The translations under genes and the position numbers were made by a program. From positions 41,097,452 to 41,161,451 of the forward strand of contig JAPTYO010000002.1 of assembly GCA_036873135.1 (NCBI GenBank): DNA of 64,000 nucleotides, written 5' to 3'. Of the stretch, positions 20,360 to 32,800 are shown in pieces. The DNA is from Clarkia xantiana subsp. parviflora (Eukaryota; Streptophyta; Magnoliopsida; Myrtales; Onagraceae). Below the pieces are notes generated by a model. That model was not told the origin of the DNA and searched no databases. It worked only from the letters and a program-made list of their open reading frames with translations. How positions within the stretch are numbered: the first letter of the stretch is position 1; each line of letters starts with the position of its first letter.

Positions 20360-22170
20360 CCAAGCAGTTTAACATGCTTTTCAAATGTCTCCCTGCATAA
20401 TGGTTTAGTAAGTGGGTCCGCCACCATATCATCAGTGGGCGAGTATTCTAAAGTGATTATATTATCTTCTACCGTAGATTTAGACAATTATATTTCACAT
20501 CAATGTGTTTAGTCCTACTATGGTACTTTAGATTCTTTACTGCCGCAATCACTGCTTGATTGTCAGAGAACACCTTCACAGGTTTAATCCCAACATCGCC
20601 ATCAAGCAGCGCAGTAAGAAGCCTTTTCAGCCAGACCGCTTCATGTGCATTTTTAGAGAGAGCAAAGAATTCCGATTTCATCGTAGACAACGCGACACAT
20701 GATTACTTCTTGCTCGTCCATGAAATGGCAGCATAAGCAAGGAGAAACACTCCTCATGTAGTGGACTTACAATCGTCTGGATCGCCACCATGGTCGGCGT
20801 CACTGAATCCGGTCAATTCTAACTTCCTACCCTTATAGCACAGTACGTAGTCGGCAGTACCTTTCAGATATCGTATGATCCGCTTTACAGCTTTTAAATG
20901 TTTATAGCCAGGGTCTGATTGGAATCTTCCTACTAGGCCCAAAACGTAACAGATGTCCGGTTGAGTACATTGCATGGCGTACATGAGACTCCCAACCATG
21001 CTAAAATACTCTGCACTCCTCATCTGTTCACACTCTTGCTGGTTCTTCGGGCCGTCACGCTTTGACAACGAGCACCCGAGTACTACCGGCGTTTCCACGG
21101 GTTTGGTATCCTGTGATCTAAACATTTTAAACAGTTTTTTGATGTAGGCTTCCTGAAATAGACATAACCTCCGGATGTCACGATCTCTAGCAGTTTTAAC
21201 ACCCAAGATGTACGTAGCCTCTCCCATGTCTTTCATCTCAAATACAGATGCCAACCAGAACTTTGATTCATGCATAAAACTCACATCGTTCGAGGCAATG
21301 AGTATGTCATCCACGTACAAACTTAAAATGACATACTTAAACCCGGAGGTCTTTGTATACACGAATGGATCCTCATGGAGATTCACCAATCCGTTTCCAA
21401 CGATTTCCTTGTGGAACCTGCGTTACCATTGTCAAGACGATTGTTTGAGACCGTAAATGGATCTTTGGAGTTTACAAACTTTACGTTCGTTACCAGGAGA
21501 AATGAAACCCTCTGGTTGCTCCATGTAGATCTCCTCCTTCGGGTTTCCGTGGAGGAATGTGGTCTTAACATCCATTTGGTGCAGCTCTAAATCAAGGTTT
21601 GCGACCAAGGCTAGGATTGCCCTGACTTTGGTGTATCTCACAGTCGGTGAGGAAGTCTCATCGTCCACACCGTGAAGCTGGGTGTATCCATTCGCAACCA
21701 GTCGAGCTTTGTATCACTAGACATTTCCATCAGCAGTGAGTTTCAATTTCAGAACCCACTTCGCTCCTATGGCCCTGCGGTTAGCAGGTAAATCAACTAA
21801 AGACCATACATAATTGGCTTTCGTTGAGGCAATATCTTCTTCCATTGCTTTCCTACATTCCTTCGATTGAGGTCTTTTTAACGCTTGTTGAACCGTCACT
21901 GGTTCGTCAATAGAAGTTAGGGTAAAGATTCCACCCTTCTCGATGGGATGCTTCTTGGGAGAAGTTCGACTTCGTCTAGGCTCGCCAATCCCATCTTGAG
22001 TCTGAACATTGCTCCCACTCGGAATAATGCTTTCTATCGGAGCATCACTCCCACTGGGAATAAGGGCAGTACTGAAATCTTGACATACAACTTTTCTTGG
22101 ACGACCTCTCGGTCTCGGAACCAAGTTGGTTAGTCCATTCCCACTGGGAACAACTGGTAGTTGTGGCATT
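20360..22170 (-). pseudogene. pol: Copia B reverse transcriptase and RNase H, broken
   Basis: Pieces in order on the minus strand: 22169-21717 (KAMEEDIASTKANYVW, AIGAKWVLK), 21668-21432 (LHQMDVKTTFLHGN, YGLKQSS), 21389-20754 (catalytic LYVDDILIAS, QPDICYVLG, FSDADHGGDPDD), 20690-20469 (RNase H end: MKSEFFALS, SDNQAVIAA, RTKHIDVKY). The expected C-terminus continues to about 20380. Pieces are separated by stops and shifts near 21715, 21680, 21430, 20750 and 20468. Family RT signature residues survive. Confidence 0.88.
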
Positions 22171-22379
22171 ATTGGATTTTCATCTAGCGGTCAGGCAATG
22201 TGATTGTCAGGTTCAACTTGATTCGCACCTGCAGCAACAGTGATTTGTGTGGTAGGATTGTGTCCTCCCACTGGATTTACTATGAAAATGTCCCCATCTT
22301 CATTTACCATTTCATTCACTTGCGTTGCTGCCTCAAATCTCCCACTCGAAGTAAGTGGTACCTGACTATCATCGTTATC

Positions 22380-23303
22380 CTACTCCAATTCGATCAAGAC
22401 TTCATCTGTTTTGATTTCACCAAGCGTTGGAAATTCGTCCTCAAGGAATGTAACGTCTCTGGACTCATGTTCGACCACGCCACTATTCTCTTGAGCTGAC
22501 ACAAACACATAACCTTTAGAGTTCTCTGAATATCTTAAGAAGATACTCTTAAGTCCTCTAGGTAATAACTTGCCAAAACGGCTATTAGTTGTGTGTGTAT
22601 AGGCCGCGCAACCCCACGGTCCTAACCTAGTAAGGTCTAATTCTCTACCAGTCCATAGCTCATATGCTTTCGTGTCTACCGCTTTCATTGGAACAAGGTT
22701 TACTATATGAGTAGCAGTCATCAACGTGTCCCCCCAAAAGGAGATTGGTAGTTGCGCCTGTGACATCATAGTTCTAACCATGTCCATGAGTGTTCGATTA
22801 CGACTTTCAGCCACAACATTTTGTTGCGATGTGTTTGGGATTGTCGTTTGACGAGCAATTTCCTTTTCTTTGCACAACTTATTAAACTTATTAGGGAAAT
22901 ATTCTCCACCTCTATCAGTGCGTAGGGTTTTCACCTTTCGCTCCTGTTGAATCTCTACGAGCTTTAGGAAACATATAAAGAAATCTATAGCTTCAGATTT
23001 GCGAGTAATCAAATGAGTAAACCCATAACGAGTAAAGTCATCAATGAAAGTTACGAAGTATCGTTTACCACCCCTAGTGGTTACATTCATTGGTCCACAT
23101 ACGTGGGAATGAATTAGATGCAATGGATACTCGGCTCGTTGAGCTTCGCCAAATGGCTTGCGGGTGGACTTGCCAGCTAGACAGTCATGGCATGGGTGCT
23201 TAACCACATTGTTAGTTCCGGGGAGAATCCCTCGTCGAGCTAACGACTGAACCCTGTCATAGCTTATATGTCTGAGCCTCGCATGCCATCCAGCCGCGTC
23301 TGT
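22380..23303 (-). pseudogene. Copia B integrase
   Basis: Includes the zinc-binding region (R-H-I-S-Y-D... CHDCLAGK) and the catalytic core. The second and third acidic residues are present in LRTDRGGEY and NVVAESRNRTL. The first Asp, expected in H-S-D-V-C-G-P, is His here (HLIHSHVCGP), so the active site is lost even before the surrounding stops. 22171-22380 is a decayed linker toward RT. Confidence 0.85.
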
Positions 23304-23888
23304 TTATGCTTCCCTGGAAGATAGTGCATACATACTATTCGAATTTATGCTACCATTCATATCCATGATAATGAGACCATTAGAGGAAAGCGCATGTCCA
23401 TACAGGACGTTGTCTTTATTTATCCGAACAAGGGTCTTCTCAAATGATAAAACAAAGTTATTATTCATAAGAGCCGAAACAGAAACAACATTTCTACGGA
23501 TTCTAGGAGGAAAAAGGACATTTTCAAAAAGTTTGGTTCTGCCATTGTTCATAGAAAACTTGCAGTTCCCTATTCCTGTGACTTCAACTTGCGAGTTGTC
23601 ACCAATGTATATCCATTTAGAATCCTTCGGAAATCGTCTAAACTTGGCAAATAGTCCTTTGTCGTTGGCTATGTGGTCCGTTGCGCCTGAATCAAGAATC
23701 CAAGCAGGATTTGAGTCAGTTAACATGACGGTTGAGGAAACTAAAGCTTCCATAACATAACCAACATCGTGTACCTTTTTAAGGTGCGATTTGCTGGAAC
23801 CTGCCCCATCGCCTATGCGGCATGGGCTGGAGTTCTCGCAGACTATCTCGGATTTTAATCTGAGAGTGCCTTGTTTAAGCTTAGTCAA
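23304..23888 (-). pseudogene. Copia B protease region
   Basis: WILDSGATDHIANDKG carries the aspartic protease D-S-G-A motif, followed by the usual LFENVLFPPRIRRNVVSVSAL segment. It ends in a stop at 23304, before integrase. A canonical CCHC knuckle is not seen between gag and protease. Confidence 0.85.
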
Positions 23889-23909
23889 TATTATATCATC
23901 GACAACCTG

Positions 23910-24560
23910 TTATATCTTCCTCTTGTTCCCGTTCTTCCTCTTCCTCTGCCCAGCTTGCACTGACATCTTTGTATCTTTTGATATTGATGTCAATCGAGCG
24001 TCTTCCATCTTGATCAATTTCAGGACAGATGTAAGATCTAGCACGGAACCACTAATAGTCAATAAAGCCTTGGCTGCTCTCCAAGACCTCGGGAGAATCC
24101 CGATGATGTCTTTAATTTTATCCCATTCAACCATCTGACTTTCCTCTTCTAATGGTTTCCACATTTGGAGGAGCTCGTATACCTTTTCAAGTACAGTTTT
24201 GATGTTGTTACTTAGACAATCTTTCATAGTTGGTATAAGTGGGTGTAGTATAACTGCTATGCCGCTTACATATTTCAGGAAGAGTGCATTCCAGATGTCC
24301 TTTGTTATTGGAACATCCTTATACTCGTCATGGAAGTCCCGAGACATCTCAGACAGCAGCATCTCCTTTGCTTTCTTGTCATCTGGCTCCCATTGGAAAT
24401 GGGCGAATGCTAGTCCCTTAGTGAGACCATCATCTGGGCAGCTCATTTTCTTTTGAATGTGGTCTATAAGACCTTGACCTTCCAGCAGTGTACTGACGCG
24501 TTTTCTCCACGAGTCGTATTTCGTCTCAATCAAAAGCTCATTAGCACATGATGAAGCCAT
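23910..24560 (-). pseudogene. gag: Copia B gag
   Basis: A 216-residue frame starting MASSCANELL, with the copia gag pattern (YDSWRKRVSTLLEG, DIWNALFLKY, EWDKIKDIIGILPRSW) and a Lys/Arg-rich C-terminus. The frame stops at 23910 just before protease, where an intact copia element would read through into one polyprotein. Confidence 0.8.
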
Positions 24561-25025
24561 CTATGCTGTAATTCTTTACTAACACATTGATAATCATGCA
24601 TAATCAGGGAGATAATAACATTTTGAGAAAGAATTGCATTTATCGGATATCTATTAAGATGGAATACGACAAATAATGATTCCTTAGTCATCTAAACGAA
24701 TCGACCGCCAGTAAACCAAGGGAAGGGGGTTCGTGAAAGAGTTCACATTACCGTTGTCTTCAATCTAATAGATCAGTCTCTTAAAAACAGTTTTATTCGT
24801 AAATTACCGGAACAGGAACTTTGAAATAAGCATACCCGGTCTTGGCTTTCCCAAGGCCCTTTTGTATCTTAAAATTGTTCCGATGAACTCACGCATGCCT
24901 ATATAATTCTACTTCTCAAGTAAATTATCATAGCAAGCCAAAAATTCATCAACCAACCCATACATCATGCATACGCGTCACACGTTTAATGTTCCGAGGA
25001 ACTCATGCTAGCATATACATATTTC
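24561..25025 (-). mobile_element. Leader region of copia B
   Basis: Non-coding, AT-rich sequence upstream of the gag ATG. It ends with ATTTC (25021-25025), the left target duplicate of element 2. No primer site was recognised. Confidence 0.55.
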
Positions 25026-25762
25026 TGTTGGATCACGATCAAAACTCCGGTAAGTTCTTGACGGAAAACCTGAACTCCTTGGCTCCGCGTAATCCTGCAA
25101 AAAGGGATGATCCGGGTGGTGACCCAGAATCCCTCTCCGATGCTTAAATGAGAGTTTGAACGATGGGGTGGATAGCAAAAGTCTAAGTTCGTATTAGAGA
25201 ATGTGTGTTCTGAGGTAACTTCCTCCTTTATATAGGAGGAGAAGTTACCTCAGTTACCTGTAACCGCGCCTGGCAGTTTACCCACGTTCCGTATATCTCG
25301 TTCAAGATTCCATGTATCTCGCCCCACGTTCCGCGTATCTCGCCCACGCTCCGCGTATCTCGGGCACGCCCTGCGTATCTCGGGGGAGTTTATCCATATC
25401 TTAACCGTTTCCCCACTACTCTATCTAGTAGGCGGGTTTCTTGGTCTTATCCTCTGATCACAAGTCCCGATCCATATCGGGGACTCCAGAGTTGTCTCAT
25501 TCTAGGTCACCACCCAGGACCCCTCGTCCCACGGGACAGGGTCAGCATTCTCGGGGCTTTATTATCGAGACCTTCTCAAAGGCATATCGGGGCCTACTCA
25601 GAGGCTTCTCGTCGGGAGTATTCAATTCATATATCGGGACCAATCTCATCGGGACCCTTCATACTGGGCTTCTGGGCCTTCCAGGCCTTTCACGAGGCCC
25701 ACTAAGCTTACCCGCCGTTTATTGACTGTTAACAGGGCTAACGATTACATCGGAACCCATCA
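25026..25762 (-). repeat. 3' LTR of element 2
   Basis: Plus-strand ends TGTTGGATCACG and GGAACCCATCA. Minus-strand TATA box within CCTATATAAAG (25225-25235). A short tandem of CGTATCTCG words lies at 25290-25385. TTTGCCCCCAAG (25763-25774) next to it is the polypurine tract read in reverse. Confidence 0.95.
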
Positions 25763-25774
25763 TTTGCCCCCAAG

Positions 25775-26158
25775 ACATGAGGGACTTATAGTCTGTCGTG
25801 TCTTCCAATTCCGAACCTTCCGACATCATCATCGAAGGCTTTCATCTTCAGACCTCCCGATATTACCATCGGAGGCTTTTACCTTGGGTGCAACTCTTTA
25901 ATCACAAAGCTTCTCGCTCACGATTCCTCGAGACTCTAAGGGTAGTTGCCAAATCCGAGGAGACTCCTCGGTTACTCCACCATTAAATGCAAGGGATAAT
26001 GAAACGACGCCTAAGCAGGCGTGACTGTTGCTTTCTGAAAAAGCAGTATTACGTCACTAACGTCTCTTCCGTACTGTCCCCTATAATCTCGGCGATCCGG
26101 ATTGAGTCGTTTCATCTTCAACGGTCCGGATTTGAATCTGTCCAGCTGTCTTTTTATC
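25775..26158 (+). other. Non-coding stretch before the antisense gene of element 2
   Basis: No gene recognised. It lies between the polypurine tract and the antisense TATA box and probably holds upstream regulatory sequence. Confidence 0.4.
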
Positions 26159-26165
26159 TATAAAA
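26159..26165 (+). promoter_or_regulatory. TATA box of the antisense gene of element 2
   Basis: TATAAAA in the context TTTTTATCTATAAAAGCC, about 195 bp upstream of the ATG at 26354 and pointing away from the LTR promoter direction. It implies a promoter inside the element that drives the strand opposite to gag-pol. Confidence 0.6.
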
Positions 26166-26353
26166 GCCAAAATCCTGGCACTATTCACTCCTTCCTTACC
26201 GTTCTGATTTCTGAAAGCTCTGCCATTGTCAAACCTCGAAGTTTTTCTCTTCAAGTCTCGTTTGATTCTCCGGCGATTCAAGGCTTCCTCCGGCGATTCA
26301 AGGCATCCAGCCGTCAAGATCTTCTCTTCGTCTTCTCCGATCAATCATCCACT

Positions 26354-29001
26354 ATGTCTGGTAAGGTTTTCCTTCTTTGCCTCCGTGATTTACTGATATT
26401 ATCCTTTTGGTGCCTAAGTTTTCCCTTTATGGCCGTTTTTAGACGAGGCCAGTTCTAGAGGAAGGAACCTCTTTACATTCGAGCTTGCTACTAATGAAAT
26501 CTCGGAGACCCTTTACGAAGCTGCTCTCCGGGAAGGCTGCATCACATCGGCCTGGGAACCTCGCTTTCCCTACGATTCTCACCAACCCACCAAGAGAAAA
26601 CACATAGTTACCCGTCCTCGGTAAGGAGAAGTGTTTGTCTCCACGGGACAGATAAACGCCGGGATCCGATTCCCTTTCAGCGGGAATTTGGTTGAAATGT
26701 GTAATTTCTATCAGACGCATCCAACCACCTTCTCCCCACACGCTATCCGCGTGTGGAATGCCTACCAAGTCCTGTGCCTCTGCCAACAATGGACGTACAG
26801 CCTGCTGCTCTTCCGTACCTTCTACGGAATGAAGTGTAACAAGGCTGGAGTCTGCTCCTTTACCCCTCGACTTCCCAAATGGACCAGGGAGAAACTCGCT
26901 CGCTTCGGCTGGGATGGCGAAACTTGGAAGTTCAACAAGGATCGGGGGTTCATTCGCGACTCAGGGTCCGACAACAGTGGGTGGAAGAAGTACTACTTCT
27001 TCGTCCAGAACAGCTCCGTCCCGTGGCCCCGATGGGAGGTTGTCGCGGACCATGCCCCCAAGTTTGAATCCTACACTGAGGACGACTTCAACACCCTTCA
27101 ACTGATCCAGCTTTATCGTTGGGGGGAATCCTTCGCTCCCCTTGACGCCAATAAACTCGTGGAGGGGGACCTGATCCAGATCGGGGTTCAACTCCTCGAT
27201 TCAATTTCCGACAACTTGGTTCTTTGGGTAACACTTCTAACTGCATTTTTATTTTCATTTTTGCAGCCAAGAAGGCATCTCTGCTGACCCATCTCATGTT
27301 GAAGCAGGGGGAGACCGACGCTGTTCCAAGCTCCAAGCGGAAGCGAAAGTCCTTGAAGAGGGGAGCCTCCTCTTCTGTGGCTCCTCCGACTGAGGAGCAA
27401 GTCGAGATGGCCAAGCGGGCCAAGAGAGAGGAGGTGAACAAGGCCTTCGGTGTCACCACCGCCGAGGAAGGTAAGCGTGTTCGCCAAGCTATTAAAAAAT
27501 ACAGGAGGTTGGTTCCCGAGGAGTTTATCCCCTCCGACCAGCAGTCGCGGGTCAGAGAAATCAAATACATACTTCAAGGGGAAACCCCCCGCGTCCTCAA
27601 GGCGGGCTATTACAACTTCTGTGGAAAGGACCAGTACGTCCCGCGTGGGGTCATCTGGTGCCCCAATAATGAACTTCCTGACTTTATTCGTCCCCCAACC
27701 GCAGGTCTATCGGAGGCTCTCACTCCGACGAAGGCTGCAACTCCAGCGAGGGCTGCGACTCCACGGGAGCCAATAACAGAGAGTACCCCGACGGAAGCTC
27801 AGTTCCATCAGGTGACTATCTTGGATGCTTCCCCCTCCTCCGAGGAGCCAAATGAAGGCTTGATTCCCCGCCAGAGGCCAGGGCGGAGCATCCTGAGGCC
27901 AGCTATGGAGGACGTGTCCCGGATTCCTCCTTGGATTTGCCCTCTCCCACTCCGGAGCCTCTGACTGAGGCTTCCAAGGTCATTCCTCCTCTTCCCCTGG
28001 ATGGGAGCCTCTACGAGGTTTACACCCCCGATCAAGAGACGGTTCCCTGGAACCCGATCGAGTCTCTTCGAGGGGTCCCCCTCCATCGGGGAGAGCTTCA
28101 GCCAGAATTGGCCCTGCACCTGCTGGCAGGGTCAATTCCACCAGCCTTGAGACGTCCGATCTCCTTGGCTGACGAAGATATCGACGAGGATCTTCGCGAC
28201 ATGGCCATCCGTCAGATGGAGGTAAAACTTTACCTTCGCTTTTGCTCTTGCCTTCGATTATTGGACCTTAACATTTTATTCCTTTTGCCTCAGGAAACTG
28301 CGAGCCAACAGCGCTGCTTTGGCTTCCTCGCTCTGAAGGATGCTTTGAAGGAGGAGCGGGCCAGGTCGGACCCCAAAGCCTTGGCCAAGCTCCAGGAGGA
28401 CCTTGCCGATGCTGTGGCGGCAAGGGAGAAGATAACCAAGGAGCAGACCCTCCTTGGCCAGAAGGCTATGGACTTGCAAAATCAGGTCCATGACTATGAA
28501 GCCGTGCTGCGTCGGAAGCGGAGGATGCTCAAAGAGGAACAGCAGCGGCACGAGGCGGAGCAGAGGCAGATCGTCCTCGAGAAGAGCATTCTCGAGGAAG
28601 CTAAGGCGGGACTCGAGGCCGAGAAGGCTGAATTTCCTGCCAAGCTGGCTGAGGCAAAGGCTCAGGGTCGCGAGGAGGGTCACGAGGAGTATCGGAACTC
28701 CGATGATTTCAAGGCGGATGCCGTGGGGTTCTGCAAGGCCGAGGTGGAGAACGTTCTGTTCAATGCCGTCGAGGAACTTTACACGGTATACGAGGATGCC
28801 ATTGACTTCAAGAAGTCTGAGACCCTTGCCCCCTTCGCGGAGAAATACTTCAACCTCCCCGCGGAAAGTGATGAGGCCGATGCCCCCGAGGGTGCCGCGG
28901 ACCCGACTCCACGAACTGCGGAGCCTTCTGCCCTGGACCCCGCGAACTCTGCTCCCTCCGAAGCTGCTGAGGACCCAACTTCCAACAAGGACCAGGCTTA
29001 A
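26354..29001 (+). pseudogene. Antisense spliced gene of element 2 (aORF), lightly damaged
   Basis: Model: ATG 26354, exon 1 to 26360, intron 26361-26442, exon 26443-27227, intron 27228-27307, exon 27308-28221, intron 28222-28293, exon 28294-28998, TAA stop. Introns are GT-AG. The 27228-27307 intron sits at the same place as 13820-13737 of element 1, both ahead of a basic SKRK segment. The N-terminal domain matches element 1 (GEVFVSTGQ/GKVAVYPSQ, KKYYFFVQN). The last exon is a strong coiled coil (KEERARSDPK... EEQQRHEAEQRQ) with an acidic Pro/Ala-rich tail. Damage: TAA at 26622-26624 where element 1 reads on, and a frameshift at about 27900-27930. Confidence 0.8.
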
Positions 29002-29109
29002 TGTTTCATTCTTTAAGTCCTTGTAATTTCCTCTTCATTTCCTCCTTGTATCGGAACCTTCAGGCCTTCGAGCCTTTATGAAAAATTCCTTTTATCTATT
29101 TTGGTCTCG
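29002..29109. other. 3' region of the antisense gene
   Basis: T-rich, no gene. Probable 3' untranslated sequence leading into the tandem array. Confidence 0.4.
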
Positions 29110-29720
29110 ATTATTATTGCACTACTTAAAGCGACTTGAATCGTTATTTAAAACGTTCTGATGCATCACTTAAGATGACTTCATACATCCTTCCGATGCT
29201 TCACAAGAACTTACCACTTAAGGTGATTTCATACGTCCTTCGCGACGTTTTTCTCGGGACCTCACCACTTAAGGCTTCTCGTCCATGCCGTTCAAGGCAA
29301 TTTCGCACATCACTTAAGATGATTTTATCGTACCATTTAAGGCTTTTTATCGCGTCATTCTAGACGACTTAATCATACCCCTTAAGGCTTTTTGCTGCAT
29401 CATAAAGACGACTTACTTGTACCCCTTAGGGCTTTTATTCATACCTAGGCTTTTTGTTGCATCATAAAGACGACTTATTCATACCTCGTAAGGCTTTTGT
29501 TCTTACCTCGGAAGGCTTTTTATCGCGCCATAAAGACGACTTAATCGTACCTCGTAAGGCTTTTTAATCGTACCTCAGAATGCTTTTTAATCGTACCTCG
29601 GAAGGCTTTTATCGCGTCCTTTAGGACGACTTACTCGTACCTCGGAAGGCTTTTTAATCGTACCTCGGGAGGCTTTAATCGCGTCCTTTAAGACGACTTA
29701 CCAACAGTTAGAATAAATCT
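29110..29720. repeat. Tandem array between the converging genes of element 2
   Basis: Imperfect repeats of about 40-45 bp built from CTCGGAAGGCTTTT, AATCGTACCT and AAAGACGACTTA words, with the most regular units at 29400-29700. Unrelated in sequence to the arrays of elements 1, 3 and 4, but in the same structural position. Confidence 0.8.
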
Positions 29721-29860
29721 AAAAGCAATTTGATCGGAAGCAACTTCTTTTATTCATTAATAACTCAAAGCTTGCTTACATCGGATATCGGATCAATCGA
29801 TAGATAAATTGCGCCATTCGCGGCGACTTAACATCACGCACCTCTTAAGGCGACTTAGGA

Positions 29861-32800
29861 TCAAACATGATATTTCTCCAAGTGTGCGCCACTGAAAGAA
29901 TGTTTCAACGTCTTGCCATCAATATCTTCTAACTTGTACGCATTCGGGGCTGGCATCCCTACGATCTTGTAAGGTCCCTCCCATTTCGGTGACAACTTGT
30001 TGATCCGATCTTGATAGACGAACTCATTCCTCCGCCAAAAAATTTCTCCCACGAAGAATTTTCGGGACTTGACCCGCCGATTATAGTACCTGGCTGTTGC
30101 CAGACGCATCCGAGCCTGAACTTCATCAGCTTTCCGCCTTTTCTCTTCAAGCAAGTCCAAGTCCAGACGTCTCATTTCTTCGTTCGTCAGAGGCTCATAA
30201 TACCTCATGCGATGGGACGCCACCGCTATCTCCACGGGAGCAACTGCCTCCGTGCCATAGACAAGGCCAAACGGAGTCTCCCCCGTCGATTGCTTGGGTG
30301 TTGTTCTAACAGCACACAACACGTTTTCAAGCTCATCTAGCCAATGACCCTGCAAGGCATAGACCCTCTTCTTCAAGCCATCCATTACGATCTTGTTGGC
30401 TGATTCCACTTGCCCATTTGTTTGAGCGTGGTGGACCGAGGATGTCCGATGCTCAATGTTCAGCTGTTCCAGATACTCCTTCAACTGAGCCCCATTGAAC
30501 GGAGGGCCATTATCGTTGATCAACACTTGAGGAACCCCGTACCGGGATACGATTTGAGTCTGGAGAAACTTGAGGATCTGCTGTCCCGTCGTCTTGGCCA
30601 ACGCCTTAGCCTCTATCCACTTCGAAAAGTAATCAATGGCTACAAGTAAGTACTTGCACTGACCTTTCGCTTGTGGAAGGGGTCCCACCAAGCCAATGCC
30701 CCACTGCGCGAATGGCCAAGCACTCTTGATGGACATCAAGTTCGCGGCAGGAGCCACGATATTCGGAGCGTACCTCTGACACGCATCACAAGATTGGACC
30801 AACGCTATCGCTTCCTTGTTCATCGAAGGCCAGTAGTAGCCTAAATTCAGCGCTTTCCTCACAATGGATCGGGCCCCTTCATGACACGCCGCGACTCCTT
30901 CGTGCAACTCTCTCAGAATCCGATTCGTGTCAGGCCCCGCCACACATCTCAGAAAAGCCTTTACATGCCCCTTCTTATATAATTGGTTGTCCACCATCAC
31001 GTAGTTGCTTACGATTCGACGCAACCTGACAGCTGCCACTTCATCGTCGGGGAGTGCCCCCGTAGTCAGGTATGTGACTATCGGGGTCATCCAGGTGGGT
31101 TCCTCTTCTTCCTCCGATCCTGCTTCAATAGCACATACCTCCGATGGATCGATGGTTGAGATAATTACCCTCTCCAGAAAATGCACCTTCCGATTCTCCT
31201 CGGGGGCTACTCCCAGGGCAAACTTGCTTAAGGCATCTGCCTCCGCGTTCTCCTCCCTCGGGATTGCCTCAATGTCGAAGCTTTTGAAGCTTCCCTTCAA
31301 AGTCTGCACCTCGTGCAAATACTTCCTCATTGTCGGGTTCTTCGCCTCGTAATTCCCCTGGACTTGATTCACGATCAGGTTAGCATCACACTTCACCTTT
31401 AAATGATCAACTCCCGTACCTTTGGCGATTTTAAGGCCCGTGATGAGAGCCTCATAATCAGCTTCATTGTTGGTGGCCCTAAACGTCAAGGCCAAGGCAT
31501 ATCGCAGGGGCTCGCCTCTACCGGGCGGTATCAGTACAAATCCTGCCCCCGATCCCTCTACACTTGAAGAACCATCAGTGTACATTTCCCAGGTGTTCTC
31601 CTCATTTGGCTGTTCAGATTGTTCTGCTATCGGGACCTCCATGGCTGCCCCCTCTACAGGACCTGCTTCTTCCAGATCGGGTGCTGTAGACTCTGCTATG
31701 AAGTCCGCCAATGCCTGGCCCTTAATAGCTGTTCTTGGAGCAAAGTGAATACGGAACTCCGTAAGCTCGACTGCCCATTTCACCAATCTCCCCGACGCCT
31801 CCGGTCGGTTTAAAAAGTGTTTCAAGGGCTGATTAGTTAACACCGTAATCTCGTGGGCATGGAAGTAAGGCCTCAGCTTTCGAGCAGCAATAATCAACGC
31901 AAAGAGATACTTCTCAACAGCGGGATAATTCATTTCAGATTTGGCAAACGCCTTGCTTACAAAATAAACAGGAACTTGGTTGCCCTTGACAATCTTTATT
32001 AACACAGAACTAACAGCAACTTCAGAAACAGCCAAATAGAGATAAAGCGGCTCGCCTGGAACCGGTTTTGCCAACGGCGGGAGAGTACGTAGGTGTTGCT
32101 TGAGCGCCTGAAATGCCTCCTCGCACTTTTCGGACCAGTCAAACTTCTTGTGGGCCCTTAGCACATCAAAAAATGGCATGGCTCGGTCACTCGCCTTGGA
32201 TAAGAAACGGTTCATCTCGGCTAATCGGCCATTCAGCACCTGAACCTCCCGATGGGTTTTCGGAGACTGCATCTCCTCGATTGCTCTCAGCTTCTCAGGA
32301 TTTACCTCGATTCCTCTTTGGCTCACCATAAAGCCCAGGAACTTCCCCGAGTTCACTCCGAAAGCGCATTTGTCCGGATTCAAACGAACCTGATGAAACC
32401 TCATCCGCTCAAACGCCACCGCCAAGTTGCGGACATGGTCTCCCGCCTGTCGAGACTTCACCAACATGTCATCCACATAAGCTTCCATGGTCTTTCCCAG
32501 CATGTCCCCGAACAATTTGTTCACCATCCTCTGGTAAGTCGCTCCAGCATTGACCAGCCCAAAGGGCATAACATCATAGTGATAGACATCACTGTCAGCA
32601 TAGAAGGCTGTGTGGGGGGCATCCTCCTTCGCCATCTTGATCTGGTTATAACCAGAATAAGCGTCCATGAAGCTCAGCAACTCATGTCCTGACGTGGCAT
32701 CCACCAACTGGTCGATTCCCGGGAGCGGATAACAGTCTTTTGGGCAAGCTTTGTTCAAGTCGCGGAAATCGACACACATCCGCCACTTCCCGTTACTCTT

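Larger units (their letters stand above)
18922..25025 (-). mobile_element. Copia B, degenerate Ty1/copia element, minus strand, split by element 2
   Basis: Order from right to left: leader, gag (24560), protease, integrase, RT, RNase H (about 20380), long 3' non-coding region, polypurine site, 3' LTR (18922-19216). Its leader continues at 36277-36673 on the far side of element 2. No 5' LTR is seen; a solo LTR of another family begins at 36674. Many stops and shifts show it is inactive. Confidence 0.85.

Noticed and set aside
26621..26650. GTAAGG after CCTCG as a splice donor that would avoid the TAA at 26622
   Set aside because: No acceptor at a reasonable distance, and element 1 reads straight through at the same place (EPPIGKVAV), so a premature stop fits better.
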